A stretch of DNA of 64,000 bases from Imhoffiella fuscus (GTDB taxonomy: Bacteria > Pseudomonadota > Gammaproteobacteria > Chromatiales > Chromatiaceae). This document shows positions 51,543 to 60,351 of this stretch, piece by piece. Within the stretch, counting starts at the first letter, position 1; every line of letters begins with the position of its first letter. The stretch lies in the NCBI RefSeq assembly GCF_042682685.1, contig NZ_JBHUHX010000004.1, positions 208,178-272,177 on the forward strand, read 5' to 3'. A program made the translations under genes and the position numbers. The notes under the pieces are model-generated. The model did no database searches, was not told the DNA's origin, and saw only the letters and a list, made by a program, of their open reading frames with translations.

Positions 51543-52034
51543 GACTGTGATCTCCGGTTCGTATCGCGGGAATGCCTGGTTCGAATTTCAAGATGCCGGA
51601 CGACCGGCCTCCTGGACTCGAACCGTTACGACGCGTCCGATCGCGCCGCTCTGACCAGCGCATTGCATCTTGTTTGCCAACATCGATGAGGCCGCATCGA
51701 TGCAGGATGTCTCGCGCCTGCATGGCTGGAGTCGGGGGGAGATCGAGTCACTGTCTGGTCGACGAGACCCAAGGAGCTTGGTGCAAATTCACCAACGCAC
51801 CTCGAAATTCGACGCCGTAGCCCGGATGAACGCAGGCGCATGATTCACCCTTACGGACGTGTAGAGCGGTCGAGTCTGAACTATTCCTGGTTTTCGCTGC
51901 GCGTTACCCAGTCTGGGCCGCGTACAGGTTGGCTCGATACGTGCTGAGAACAGGCCATCGACCAGGTGCGCAAGCGGCATGCGTGCCTGGGCTCATGGGT
52001 CGGCCATTGTTCCTCAACCTTAGGGGTACGCGTC
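51543..52034. other. Intergenic region without a recognised gene
   Basis: Nearly 500 bases contain no gene that I can support. A near-palindrome formed of two CATCGATG words lies at 51681-51702. No tRNA cloverleaf fits the tRNA-like 'GGTTCGAATTTC' at about 51577. The final GGGG (52023-52026) is the ribosome site of the antiporter gene. Confidence 0.4.
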
Positions 52035-53459
52035 ATGTATCCATCCTCCTCGACACACTCGATGATCCTGCATCCCTTTTCCAGCATCATGCTCGAACTG
52101 GCACTGCTGATGACCATGGTTCTCATCGCCCGCTGGCTCACCGATCGCTACCGACAACCGGCGGTGCTTGGCGAACTGCTGATCGGCGTCCTAATCGGCA
52201 ACCTGGGATACTGGGTCGGTCTGCCCTTTTTTAGCTTCGTCATGAACTATGGCGCCGCCAGTCCGGTGTTCGATCAGGTCTGGCAGGGCGGCGTCTCCGT
52301 CGCGCAGGCGGCAGGGCAGGTCTTCGGCGCCGGGGAGCTGGCACCGGGCGGGCGCGGACATGAGGTGCTGCGTTTGCTCACTGGGGACCATGCCCTGGCC
52401 AACGTGAATACCAGCTTGAGCCTGTGGCTCTTCTCCAGCCTGGGCATCATCCTGCTGCTCTTCCACGTCGGGCTCAAAACCGGCATCCATCAGCTGCGCA
52501 GCGTCGGATCGGACGCAGCACGGGTGGCCGTGGCCGGCGCGTTGGGTACACTGGTGATCGGGCTTCTGGTGATCTGGATGCTGCCGGTCGATCTCTCCGG
52601 CGCCGGGCGCTTCTTCATTGCCGCGACCCTGAGTGCGACCAGCATCGGGGTCGCCACCCGCATGCTCGAAGACATCGGCAAGGCCGACACCTCCGAGGGG
52701 CGGATGATCCTCGGCGCCTGCGTGCTCAACGATATGATCGGACTGGTGCTGCTCGCGCTCTCTATCGAGCTGGTCGTCAAGGGCCATCTGGACCTGCCCG
52801 CCGTCGCCTGGCTATTGGCCTCCAGCGGCGCCTTTCTCGCCGTCATCGTGCTCTTCGGGGATCAGTTGGGCCGCCCCCTGGCCCAGCAGCTCAACCGCAT
52901 CCGGCCCGCCGAGAACCGCTTTCTCGCGCCGCTCGCCTTCGCCTTACTGCTCGGTTGGCTGTGCAGCTCGCTAGGCCTCAGCGGCACCGTCGGCGGCTTC
53001 GCGGCCGGGCTCATCCTCTCGGATGATTCCTTGCGCGACAAAACCAAAGAGATGCTGATGCCGCTGATTGCTGTCTTCACGCCCATCTTCTTCCTGCTGA
53101 TCGGCATGCAGGTCAACCTGACGGTCTTTCTGCAGTGGCATACCCTGCTGCTGACCGCTGCGCTGCTCCTAGCGGCGGTGCTCGGCAAGCTGCCCGCCGC
53201 ACTGCTGGCCGGACCGGAGGTCGACCGCGCAACCGTTGCGCTCGGCATGCTGCCGCGCGGCGAGGTCGCGCTCATCTTCGTTGGGGTAGGGCGCTCGCTC
53301 GGCATCATCGACGACAGCGTCTTCGCCGCCCTGGTGGCGGTCATCATCCTGCTGGCTTTCGGCTCCGGTCTTGCGCTCAAATGGGCCTTCGGACCCAGAT
53401 CGGCCCGCGCTAAAGCCCTGCTGGCTCGGCTAGGCCGAGGCCAACGAATGGCGCATTGA
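52035..53459 (+). CDS. Cation:proton antiporter (CPA2/Kef-like)
   Basis: This 474-aa inner-membrane protein has about 12 helices in the Na+/H+ exchanger fold. 'RQPAVLGELLIGVLIGNL' opens the family core, 'LSATSIGVATRMLEDIGKADTSEGRMILGACVLNDMIGLVLLA' holds the conserved Asn-Asp ion-binding pair, and 'FFLLIGMQVNLTVFLQ' and 'LPRGEVALIFVGVGRSLGII' match the C-terminal core. No RCK/TrkA_N domain is attached, unlike KefB/C. An unusual insert (about residues 65-110) follows the second helix. Substrate is Na+ or K+ by family. GGGG at 52023 supports the start. Confidence 0.9.
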   Translation: MYPSSSTHSMILHPFSSIMLELALLMTMVLIARWLTDRYRQPAVLGELLIGVLIGNLGYWVGLPFFSFVMNYGAASPVFDQVWQGGVSVAQAAGQVFGAGELAPGGRGHEVLRLLTGDHALANVNTSLSLWLFSSLGIILLLFHVGLKTGIHQLRSVGSDAARVAVAGALGTLVIGLLVIWMLPVDLSGAGRFFIAATLSATSIGVATRMLEDIGKADTSEGRMILGACVLNDMIGLVLLALSIELVVKGHLDLPAVAWLLASSGAFLAVIVLFGDQLGRPLAQQLNRIRPAENRFLAPLAFALLLGWLCSSLGLSGTVGGFAAGLILSDDSLRDKTKEMLMPLIAVFTPIFFLLIGMQVNLTVFLQWHTLLLTAALLLAAVLGKLPAALLAGPEVDRATVALGMLPRGEVALIFVGVGRSLGIIDDSVFAALVAVIILLAFGSGLALKWAFGPRSARAKALLARLGRGQRMAH

Positions 53460-53499
53460 TGGGTCGAGAGTGTATTGAGCCGACTGAGGCGGCATCATC

Positions 53500-56232
53500 A
53501 TGCGAATGCGGGATATGCGAAGAATGCAGCAAGACAGTCTCCATGGATCAGATCGCACCGTTCGCGCGGACGAGCCCCTTAACGACGATGCCAGCCCGGA
53601 ACCCGAAACGCCGCAGGAGGCGGAGACCGGCTGGCCCAAGGACATCGGTCTGGTGCTGCGCTGGCTGCTACCCGTCCTGGCGCTGACGGCCGTCGGCGTC
53701 TTGGGCTGGCATGAGCTGCGGCAACTGGATATCGCTGGGATCCATCGCTCCTTTCAGTCCATCAGTTTGGCCGTAACCACCGCGCTGCTGCTCGCCGGGC
53801 TGGCGACTGCCTCGCTCAATACGCTGTACGATCTCCTCCTGCGGCGCTGGCTGATGCTGTCGTACATCAAGTCCTCCGACCTGATGCGCTGTGCCTGGGT
53901 CGCCAGTGCCCTGAACAATGTCGTCGGCTTCTCCGGGATGACCGGCTCGGGCATCCGCTATCTGGGGATGACCAACGCGGGCGTGCCGCCGGCCAAGGCG
54001 GTCGGCAGCGCGGCGCTGGTCGTGATCAGCATGCCGCTGGGGCTCTCCGTCCTGGCGACGATCCTGCTCCTCGCTCACCGCGATATGCTGCAATGGACGG
54101 CGATCCCCGAGCCTTTGGCCCTGAGCGTACTGGCCGCCGTGAGTCTCTACTGGCCGCTGTTCATGCTGATCGCCGGACGCGGTCCCTTGCATCGTCGCTG
54201 GCTCGCGGACACCCCGTCGCTGGGGACCGCACAACGGTTCGGTCTGGTTACGGTCTCCACGCTGGACTGGATCGCAACCGGGGTGCTGCTCTGGCTCTGT
54301 CTGAGCGCGGCGGGTGTAAGCCTGCCGCTCGACACGGTCCTGATGGCCTTCGCACTGGCGATGACCTTGGGGCTGGCGAGTCTGGTTCCGGGCGCGCTGG
54401 GAGTCTTCGAGGGAGCCATGCTGCTCATCCTGAGCCGGGTCGGCGCGGACTCGGCCAGTGTGGCCGCTGGACTCGTGCTGTTCCGTGTCGCCTACTACTT
54501 CGTTCCCTTCCTGTTCGCCGCCCAGTTGCTGCCGGGAACGCGTCTGCTTTCGGATGGACGCCGCATCGAGGAACTGTCGGGGCGCTTCAAAAGCCATCCG
54601 GTCCTGCGGATCGGCCGTATCCCGTTGCGTCTTCTCGGCCACCTGAGCACTCAGATCCTCGCCTACGCCACCTTCGCGGCAGGGGTCGTCCTGCTGCTGT
54701 CCGCCGCATTTCCAGGGGTGACGGAGCGCCTGGCGGTGCTGGATCGCTTCATGCCGCTGCTCGCGCGCGAGGGATTTCATTTCTCCAGCGTCGTGGTCGG
54801 AACCCTGCTGCTCGGTCTATCGCGAGGAATCGGCGCCGGAATGCGCGGCGCCTATCATGCCACCCAAACCCTGCTCCTGAGCGGCTCCATCATCAGTCTG
54901 CTCAAGGGGATCGACATCGAGGTTGCGGCTTTACTGCTTGTACTGGCGATGCTGCTGCGCGCTAATCGGGCGAGCTTCGATCGTCAGGGCTATGCACTGA
55001 CCAGCGCACGCAATCTGCGCTGGATCGCCGGCGTATCCCTGACCCTGCTGGCGGCGGCCGGTTTGGGCAGCGTCCTCTATGGTCCCAGCACCCTGCTCAG
55101 TCATCTCGATCAGTTCGACCATCATCTGCACTCAGCCCGCTATGCGCGCGCGTTGCTCGGGATGGCGGTGACCTTTCTCGCCTGGCTGGCCTGGACTTGG
55201 TACTCCATGCCGAAGCCCGCCGTGGATCTGCCCGATCGGACAGCCTTGGAGCGCGCGGCGGACTTCTACACAGGTGTCGGCCACACGACTTACTCCTATC
55301 TGACCATGCTGGGGGACAAGTACCTCTTCTACTCGCCTTCGGGTAAGGGACTCATCCAATACGGCATTCGCCGTGGACATCTGATCGCCCTTGGGGATCC
55401 CGCCTGCGACGAGGCCGACCTTCAGGAGACCATCTACGCTTTTCGCTCCTTTGCGGATGCCTACGATCTGGCGCCGGTCTTCTATCAGGTCGAGGAAGGC
55501 CATCTGCACCACTATCACGAAGCGGGGTTCCGTCTGCTCAAGCTCGGCGAGAGCGCCCATGTCTCGCTCGCGGACTTCACGCTGAAGGGCAAGAAGGTGG
55601 AGCAGCTGCGCACCGTGCTCAATCGTGCTAAGCGCACGGAGATGACCTTTGAAGTCCTGTCGCAACCGCTGGACGAGATCGTCTGGGACGAGTTGCAGAC
55701 CATCTCCGACGTTTGGCTCGCGGAAAAACACATGGCGGAGCTGGGCTTCTCCCTCGGCAGCTTCAAGCGAGACTTCCTGGCTTGGGGGCCGATCGCCGTC
55801 GTCAGACAGGGAGGGGCTCTGGTCGCCTTCGCCAGCATCGCTCAAGATTTCGGTCACCACGACGCACTCGGGATCGACCTCATGCGCCATGTGCCCAACG
55901 CGCCGTCGGGCACCATGGACTTCCTCTTCACCAATCTCATACTGCACGCCCAGGAGGCCGGGTATCGCTGGTTCGATCTGGGCATGGCTCCTCTGAGCGG
56001 CGTCGGACGCTCGCCCTGGTCGCCACGCGACGAGCGAGTTCTCAAGCTGGCCTACGAGCTTGGCAACCGTTTCTATAACTACAAGGGATTGCGCCAGTAC
56101 AAGGAGAAGTTCAACCCCCAATGGCGCAGCATGTACCTGGCCTATCCGCGCGGACGCCCGCTGCCCGTAGTGCTGATGGACATTACGGCCCTGATTACGC
56201 GAGGCCAGCGTGGCAAGCGGGCAGGGCGCTGA
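53500..56232 (+). CDS. mprF: Lysylphosphatidylglycerol synthase/flippase (MprF)
   Basis: This 910-aa bifunctional membrane protein adds an amino acid to phosphatidylglycerol and flips the product outwards, lowering surface negative charge. The first half (about residues 50-560) has about 14 helices, including the flippase segment 'ALNNVVGFSGMTGSGIRYLG'. The second half (about 585-900) is the DUF2156 GNAT-like synthase: 'YSYLTMLGDKYLFYSPSGKG', 'ALGDPACDEADLQETIYAF', 'FDLGMAPLSGVG' and 'KEKFNPQWRSMYLAYP' are signature segments. Lys or Ala specificity is not decidable by eye. The ATG at 53500 is used; other in-frame ATGs follow within 25 bases. The next gene overlaps by 23 bases. Confidence 0.92.
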   Translation: MRMRDMRRMQQDSLHGSDRTVRADEPLNDDASPEPETPQEAETGWPKDIGLVLRWLLPVLALTAVGVLGWHELRQLDIAGIHRSFQSISLAVTTALLLAGLATASLNTLYDLLLRRWLMLSYIKSSDLMRCAWVASALNNVVGFSGMTGSGIRYLGMTNAGVPPAKAVGSAALVVISMPLGLSVLATILLLAHRDMLQWTAIPEPLALSVLAAVSLYWPLFMLIAGRGPLHRRWLADTPSLGTAQRFGLVTVSTLDWIATGVLLWLCLSAAGVSLPLDTVLMAFALAMTLGLASLVPGALGVFEGAMLLILSRVGADSASVAAGLVLFRVAYYFVPFLFAAQLLPGTRLLSDGRRIEELSGRFKSHPVLRIGRIPLRLLGHLSTQILAYATFAAGVVLLLSAAFPGVTERLAVLDRFMPLLAREGFHFSSVVVGTLLLGLSRGIGAGMRGAYHATQTLLLSGSIISLLKGIDIEVAALLLVLAMLLRANRASFDRQGYALTSARNLRWIAGVSLTLLAAAGLGSVLYGPSTLLSHLDQFDHHLHSARYARALLGMAVTFLAWLAWTWYSMPKPAVDLPDRTALERAADFYTGVGHTTYSYLTMLGDKYLFYSPSGKGLIQYGIRRGHLIALGDPACDEADLQETIYAFRSFADAYDLAPVFYQVEEGHLHHYHEAGFRLLKLGESAHVSLADFTLKGKKVEQLRTVLNRAKRTEMTFEVLSQPLDEIVWDELQTISDVWLAEKHMAELGFSLGSFKRDFLAWGPIAVVRQGGALVAFASIAQDFGHHDALGIDLMRHVPNAPSGTMDFLFTNLILHAQEAGYRWFDLGMAPLSGVGRSPWSPRDERVLKLAYELGNRFYNYKGLRQYKEKFNPQWRSMYLAYPRGRPLPVVLMDITALITRGQRGKRAGR

Positions 56233-57109
56233 GTCAGTCGCGCGACACTGGGCCGGGCGCAGCCTGGCAATCCTGATCGGCGCTCTGATGGCCGGCTTTC
56301 TGCTGCTCATGCCGATATCTGAAAACTTCGCCCGCTATCTCTGGTGGCGTCATACGGCAGATCCCGATCTGAGAACCGGCAGCGTCCATCGCGGTGGCGC
56401 CGACATCCATTACCAGCGCTACCTGGGGCGAGCCCCCGCCATCCTGTTGCTGCATGGCGGCTTGAGCCATCGTCTCAGCTGGTTTTCCCAACTGCCCTGG
56501 CTCGTCGCCTCCGGTCGCGAGATCGTCCTGGTCGACAGCCGAGGTCACGGACGCTCCGGGCTGGGCGACTCCGAGATGAGCTACAGCCAGCTTGCGTCCG
56601 ACGTCCTCGCCGTGATGGATGCATTGCATCTCACCAAGGTCGACATCGTCGGCTGGAGCGACGGCGGCAACACCGCATTGGTCCTCGCGCATCGCTGGCC
56701 CGAGCGGGTCGAACGCCTCGTCGCGATCAGCGCCAACTATGACCCTAGTGGTCTGACCAACGAGGCGCAAACCGAGGCTGCGCGCGCATCCAATCCCTTG
56801 ACCTATTGGCTCACCCGCTGGTGGACCGACGCGGGTCCAGGTACAGGCGAGCTGGAGCGGCGCATCAAACGTATGTGGCTGAGTGGACCGAGGCTGACAG
56901 CGGAAGACCTGACCGCCATTCGCTGCCCAGTGCTGGTGATTGTCGGCGGGCGGGATGTGATCCGACGCGAACACGCGGAAGCGATGACGAAGCTGATACC
57001 GATGGCACAACTGGAGGTGATGGCGGACGGCGGGCATTCGTTGCCGGTCACACATCCTGGCTGGATCAACAGCGAAATCGGCTGGTTCCTTGGTGTTCGG
57101 TTACCTTGA
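56210..57109 (+). CDS. Membrane-anchored alpha/beta hydrolase
   Basis: This 299-aa protein starts with an N-terminal helix (about residues 18-38, LAILIGALMAGFLLLMPI), which would anchor it with the enzyme in the periplasm. The hydrolase core is clear: oxyanion loop 'LLLHGGLSHRLSWF', nucleophile elbow 'VGWSDGGNTAL' (Ser), the Asp loop 'VIVGGRDVIRREHA', and His in 'MADGGHSLPVTHP'. It begins with GTG at 56210 inside the end of mprF, so the two are translationally coupled. In agrobacteria the MprF homologue LpiA is paired with AcvB, a periplasmic hydrolase of lysyl-PG; this enzyme may play the same part. That is inference. Confidence 0.82.
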   Translation: MASGQGAESVARHWAGRSLAILIGALMAGFLLLMPISENFARYLWWRHTADPDLRTGSVHRGGADIHYQRYLGRAPAILLLHGGLSHRLSWFSQLPWLVASGREIVLVDSRGHGRSGLGDSEMSYSQLASDVLAVMDALHLTKVDIVGWSDGGNTALVLAHRWPERVERLVAISANYDPSGLTNEAQTEAARASNPLTYWLTRWWTDAGPGTGELERRIKRMWLSGPRLTAEDLTAIRCPVLVIVGGRDVIRREHAEAMTKLIPMAQLEVMADGGHSLPVTHPGWINSEIGWFLGVRLP

Positions 57110-57131
57110 CAGCGTAATGTCACGCGGGTTG

Positions 57132-57150
57132 CCAGCACCCACGGTGCTGG
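57132..57150. terminator. Hairpin between the mprF operon and the recombinase gene
   Basis: CCAGCACC (57132-57139) pairs with GGTGCTGG (57143-57150) around a 3-base loop. It lies between two converging genes. No T run follows, so it may serve both as a Rho-aided terminator or mark an old element border. Confidence 0.5.
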
Positions 57151-57162
57151 TGACATCTCAAG

Positions 57163-58158
57163 TCAAAGTAACCCGTCTCCGGCATGGTCCTCGAATTCAT
57201 TGCTGCGACGGATATAGATCATCACCGTCTTGGGGTCCTTATGCCGAGAGACCTCCATCATCTTGAAAAGACTGGCCTTGGAGAGTGCGGCCGAGGTCAT
57301 GAAACCGGAGCGGAGGCTGTGGCCTGCGTATTCGGACGGATCCAATCCAGCGTGTTGTGCACAGCGCTTCACCACTGCGGCAATGCTATGGGCGCTCAGC
57401 GGCATCTCCGCGACTCGATCGCCCCGATATAGACGCCGAAACACCCAGCCATCCCGAATGTCGGCGGCCTTCAGCCATTCACGGACGGCGCGCACCGGAC
57501 AATAGTCCCGACCGCGAATCACCGGCACGATCTGACCCAATCCCTCCGCATCCGTCTTCGACTGGCGGACATGCACCCGAAATCCACCTGAGATCTCTTT
57601 CAGATCCTCCAGGCGTAACGCCACCAGCTCCGAGCGCCGGAAGGCCCCGGCGAATCCCAGCGTGAGGATAGCGCGATCCCTGAGCCCTTGAAGACGCGTG
57701 CAATCGAGTGTGTCCACCATCGCACGTAGCTGATCGGCGAGGGCGGGGGCCTTCTGATTCGGCGCCGAACCATGGGTTCGCGCGATGCCTTTTAAGGTCC
57801 CGCGAACCAGTTCCGATCCGGTCTGAGGCTCATGTCCGCATAGTCGATGCGCGAGCCGAATCGCCGCTAGACGTCGGCGTAGGGTGCTGGTCTTTCGACC
57901 AGACTCAGCCTCTGAGGCTAGGAAGGCAGAGATGGTTTCCGCGCTAGCGGGCAGTGCTTGGAGCGTTCGGGTTGCGCACCACGCGGTGAAGATCGACCAA
58001 TCCGAGCGGTAGGCGCGTAACGTAGAGTCTGCGTGACGCGCAGCAAAATATTGATTTAGAAGATTTTTATCCTCTGGCGTTAGTGTCTCCACATTTGGAG
58101 TGGATGAGGGGCTTGTGATCGCCAATCTGCTCCGATCTCTTGTTGTCTCTTCGCTCAC
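57163..58158 (-). CDS. Tyrosine-type site-specific recombinase
   Basis: This 331-aa protein has the XerC/D-like layout: an N-terminal SAM-like core-binding domain ('AARHADSTLRAYRSDWSIFTAWC') and a catalytic domain with 'GFAGAFRRSELVALRLEDL' (first Arg), 'SKTDAEG' (Lys), 'YAGHSLRSGFMTSAAL' (His-x-x-Arg), 'EVSRHKDPKTVMIY' and nucleophile Tyr315. It is divergent from a KfrA-like gene across a palindrome-rich gap. Such recombinase/KfrA pairs recur at island edges. Its target site is not known; the inovirus-like element to the right probably uses host XerCD instead. Confidence 0.88.
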   Translation of the reverse strand: MSEETTRDRSRLAITSPSSTPNVETLTPEDKNLLNQYFAARHADSTLRAYRSDWSIFTAWCATRTLQALPASAETISAFLASEAESGRKTSTLRRRLAAIRLAHRLCGHEPQTGSELVRGTLKGIARTHGSAPNQKAPALADQLRAMVDTLDCTRLQGLRDRAILTLGFAGAFRRSELVALRLEDLKEISGGFRVHVRQSKTDAEGLGQIVPVIRGRDYCPVRAVREWLKAADIRDGWVFRRLYRGDRVAEMPLSAHSIAAVVKRCAQHAGLDPSEYAGHSLRSGFMTSAALSKASLFKMMEVSRHKDPKTVMIYIRRSNEFEDHAGDGLL

Positions 58159-58240
58159 GTTCGCTCCTTTTTCGTTGCTCGATCCCGGACCTCAAGAGCT
58201 GGGCCAGTTCTCTGTGTCTGGCAATCCCTAATAATCCCAT

Positions 58241-58330
58241 ATTAGTTACGAGAATGGGAGTTATCGCAACTAATAGTCGGGATGTCAACGAAAAACACTG
58301 ATATAGTAACAACTATACTTTAGTGTTTTT
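58241..58330. promoter_or_regulatory. Inverted repeats in the recombinase/KfrA divergent promoter
   Basis: Two dyads fill the AT-rich gap: ATTAGTT (58241-58247) with AACTAAT (58268-58274), and AAAAACACT (58291-58299) with AGTGTTTTT (58322-58330), which encloses TATAGT (58302-58307) and ACTATA (58312-58317). KfrA proteins bind operators in their own promoters, so these are probable KfrA sites controlling both genes. Confidence 0.6.
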
Positions 58331-58352
58331 CACTATTTTGATCGAGGTCATC

Positions 58353-59369
58353 ATGACTAGCACGCGTACCTTGGCCAAAGAGGCCGCCCTGAAGCTGTTA
58401 CAGAACGGCGAACGGCCGACGGCTGATCGGATTCGAAATACGATCGGCAAGGGCGCTCAACAGACGATCCTGTCGGCGTTGGACGAGTTCTGGGGTGAGA
58501 TCGGCGCGCGCCTGAACGAACCGCGACTGCCAGAAACGTTGCTCGAACCGATGAATATGCTCTGGTCGCAAGCCGTCACGGAAGCGGGGCGCCAGTGGCA
58601 GTCGGAAAAGTCCGTCCTGGAAGAGCGGGTCCGCGTCCTGGAAACAGAACTGTCAGAAGTGAAAGAAGCGCTGATCGGGACACAGACAGCCCTTCGTCAA
58701 AGTCAGGCCGAGGTCGGCGAGGCCCAAACGTGCATAAGCGAACAGACTGAACGGCTCACCGAGCAGACAGAGAACATCAGGGCGCTACAAGAGGAATTGG
58801 GCCGGTTAACCAATCAACGCGACCAATCGAATGAACTGCTGAAGGCCGAACGCGAGGGTAGGGAGCGTGACCAAACGGCTTGGCTGAATGAAATCGACGC
58901 CGCGCGTCAGACTGTCAAGGCCGTCAACATAGACAAGGACAGGCTATCTCAGGCGTTTTCAGAGGCGCGCGACACCCAGGTGCGCCAAGACTTGTTACTG
59001 AAACATGCGGAACAGGCCAGCGCCGAGCTCAAGACGCAGTTGGAAGCCAGGAACGCTGAGTTCGACATGAAAAGCCAGGCGCATGAACACCTGCTTGCCG
59101 AATCGGCCGCACGACTTAGAGAAATCCAACGTTTGGAAACCGAGCTAACCCAGAAACAGAACGCACTCACGGCATTGGAAGGCCGTGTCCAAGCCAGGGA
59201 AAAAGATCTGAACGCACTCATGGAGTCATTGAGCACGATGCGACTCCAGGTCGAGCGACTGAGTGCCGAGAATCAGATCCTCCGCGACGAACGCGAATCC
59301 CAACGATCGAACCGGGCCGAAATCGAACAGTTCTTCCTGCAGGCGATGGAGCGGTTGGGAGAAAAATAG
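58353..59369 (+). CDS. KfrA-like DNA-binding coiled-coil protein
   Basis: This 338-aa protein has an N-terminal KfrA_N DNA-binding domain (about residues 1-110): 'AKEAALKLLQNGERPTADRIRNTIGKGAQQTILSALDEFWGEIGARL'. The remainder is a nearly unbroken coiled coil from about 80 to 330, full of Glu, Gln and Lys heptads. KfrA of plasmids such as R751 and RK2 is an autorepressor that builds multimers supporting plasmid stability. The ATG at 58353 has GAGG 5-6 bases upstream. It faces away from the recombinase gene; both probably share the operators at 58241-58330. Confidence 0.82.
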   Translation: MTSTRTLAKEAALKLLQNGERPTADRIRNTIGKGAQQTILSALDEFWGEIGARLNEPRLPETLLEPMNMLWSQAVTEAGRQWQSEKSVLEERVRVLETELSEVKEALIGTQTALRQSQAEVGEAQTCISEQTERLTEQTENIRALQEELGRLTNQRDQSNELLKAEREGRERDQTAWLNEIDAARQTVKAVNIDKDRLSQAFSEARDTQVRQDLLLKHAEQASAELKTQLEARNAEFDMKSQAHEHLLAESAARLREIQRLETELTQKQNALTALEGRVQAREKDLNALMESLSTMRLQVERLSAENQILRDERESQRSNRAEIEQFFLQAMERLGEK

Positions 59370-59470
59370 ATCTTGACTCGGCGGTCAGATTGACCGCGAG
59401 TTCGGAGGCGGTCGAGGGCGCCCGAGCCTTAGAACCACGCGGCCTGGACCCGGATTCAGTCCGCTCCTTG

Positions 59471-59487
59471 ATTTCGCATAATGTATA
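59471..59487 (+). other. dif-like XerC half-site with central region
   Basis: ATTTCGCATAATGTATA contains the XerC-binding arm (CGCATAA) and the 6-bp centre (TGTATA) of gammaproteobacterial dif; CGCATAATGTATA is an exact 13-base match to the E. coli dif core. The following 11 bases (GGCTGGTCGTC) do not match the XerD arm. Half-altered sites of this kind are produced when phages or islands insert at dif by XerCD. Confidence 0.7.
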
Positions 59488-59647
59488 GGCTGGTCGTCCC
59501 ATGCTCCTGCAAACCCTGTCAATACCGCTACAGGCGAAATTTATCTTACGTCGCAGGAGAACACAACGCTGTAGTGACAATTTGACCGCTTATGATGCTT
59601 CTGCAGCATAACCTAGACTCATCCAGAGCATACAAAAGAGGTCCGTC

Positions 59648-60058
59648 ATGTCACTGGGCAAGAACATTCGGCGATTGCGTCAAGACCAGGGATGGACCCA
59701 AGTCCAGCTGTCCGAACGGACCGGCATTCGCATCGGACATATCTCGAAACTGGAGAAAGACGACGGAGACCCGAAGCTCTCGACCCTCTACAAGCTGATG
59801 GAGGCGTTCGGTTGCTCGCCGGACGCGCTGTTGATGGATCTCGACAAGGCGCCGATGGACGCGATTCTGAAGCAGACGTTGGAGCGCGCTCTGAAGCTGC
59901 CCGAGGCGAACAAGGCAGCAATCATCGAGGTGGTGGACGGCTACATTCGCGCCTGCGGTGTCGAGCAAGCATTCAGCGACCAGAACCGTACCTGGATCAG
60001 CATCTGGACGAATCCACCCGAGCGGGTACCGATGCGTGAGCCGGAAGGTCGGCAGTAG
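59648..60058 (+). CDS. XRE-family transcriptional repressor
   Basis: This 136-aa protein opens with a Cro/CI-type HTH, MSLGKNIRRLRQDQGWTQVQ then 'LSERTGIRIGHISKLEKDDGDPKLSTLYKLMEAF', and ends in a helical tail of about 60 residues likely to dimerise ('ILKQTLERALKLPEANKAAIIEVVDGYIRAC'). An AGAGG site precedes the ATG. In front is a small dyad (ATGCT/AGCAT at 59595-59609), a possible operator. It is the first gene to the right of the dif-like site, the position of the RstR-type repressors in integrated inoviruses. Confidence 0.82.
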   Translation: MSLGKNIRRLRQDQGWTQVQLSERTGIRIGHISKLEKDDGDPKLSTLYKLMEAFGCSPDALLMDLDKAPMDAILKQTLERALKLPEANKAAIIEVVDGYIRACGVEQAFSDQNRTWISIWTNPPERVPMREPEGRQ

Positions 60059-60197
60059 TAACGACCCTCATTTTGAACAGCCAATCAGGCTGCATGCGTG
60101 CCGGAGCGGCTGCGCCGCGATTTGTCGTCACTGTTGCAAGATCGGCGAACCCTTGGAGCGGCCTGGATGACGCCAACGTCAAGCGCCGAGCGGTGCG

Positions 60198-60351
60198 TTC
60201 TCTCATCCCCGCATCGGCCGGCCCTAATGCGAGCGGACCCCGCCAGGCGGTTCTGAATCAAGGTCGTTCGTCCTCGGGGCGCTCCACCTTGATTCAGCCC
60301 CACCTGGCGGGGTCTTTCACTCGCGGGCCGACCGACGCGAGGATGAGAGAA
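60198..60351. repeat. 154-bp near-perfect hairpin
   Basis: The arms pair in five blocks: TTCTCTCATCC (60198-60208) with GGATGAGAGAA (60341-60351); a 12-of-14 block next to it; GCGAG with CTCGC; GACCCCGCCAGG (60236-60247) with CCTGGCGGGGTC (60303-60314); and CTGAATCAAGGT (60253-60264) with ACCTTGATTCAG (60286-60297), leaving a 21-base loop. There is no gene in it. In a filamentous phage such a hairpin could be the packaging signal, a strand origin, or a folded attP. Flanking parts of 60059-60509 show no gene. Confidence 0.85.

Noticed and set aside
51560..51640. Possible tRNA (T-arm like GGTTCGAATTTC)
   Set aside because: No acceptor stem or anticodon arm can be drawn around it; a similar GGTTCGAATGCC near 17653 fails in the same way.
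57163..58158. Recombinase as the integrase of the inovirus-like element
   Set aside because: It lies on the other side of the dif-like junction from the Rep gene, and inoviruses at dif use host XerCD.
59595..59609. ATGCT/AGCAT dyad as a firm XRE operator
   Set aside because: The arms are only 5 bp and could be chance; mentioned in the repressor entry but not listed as a separate site.
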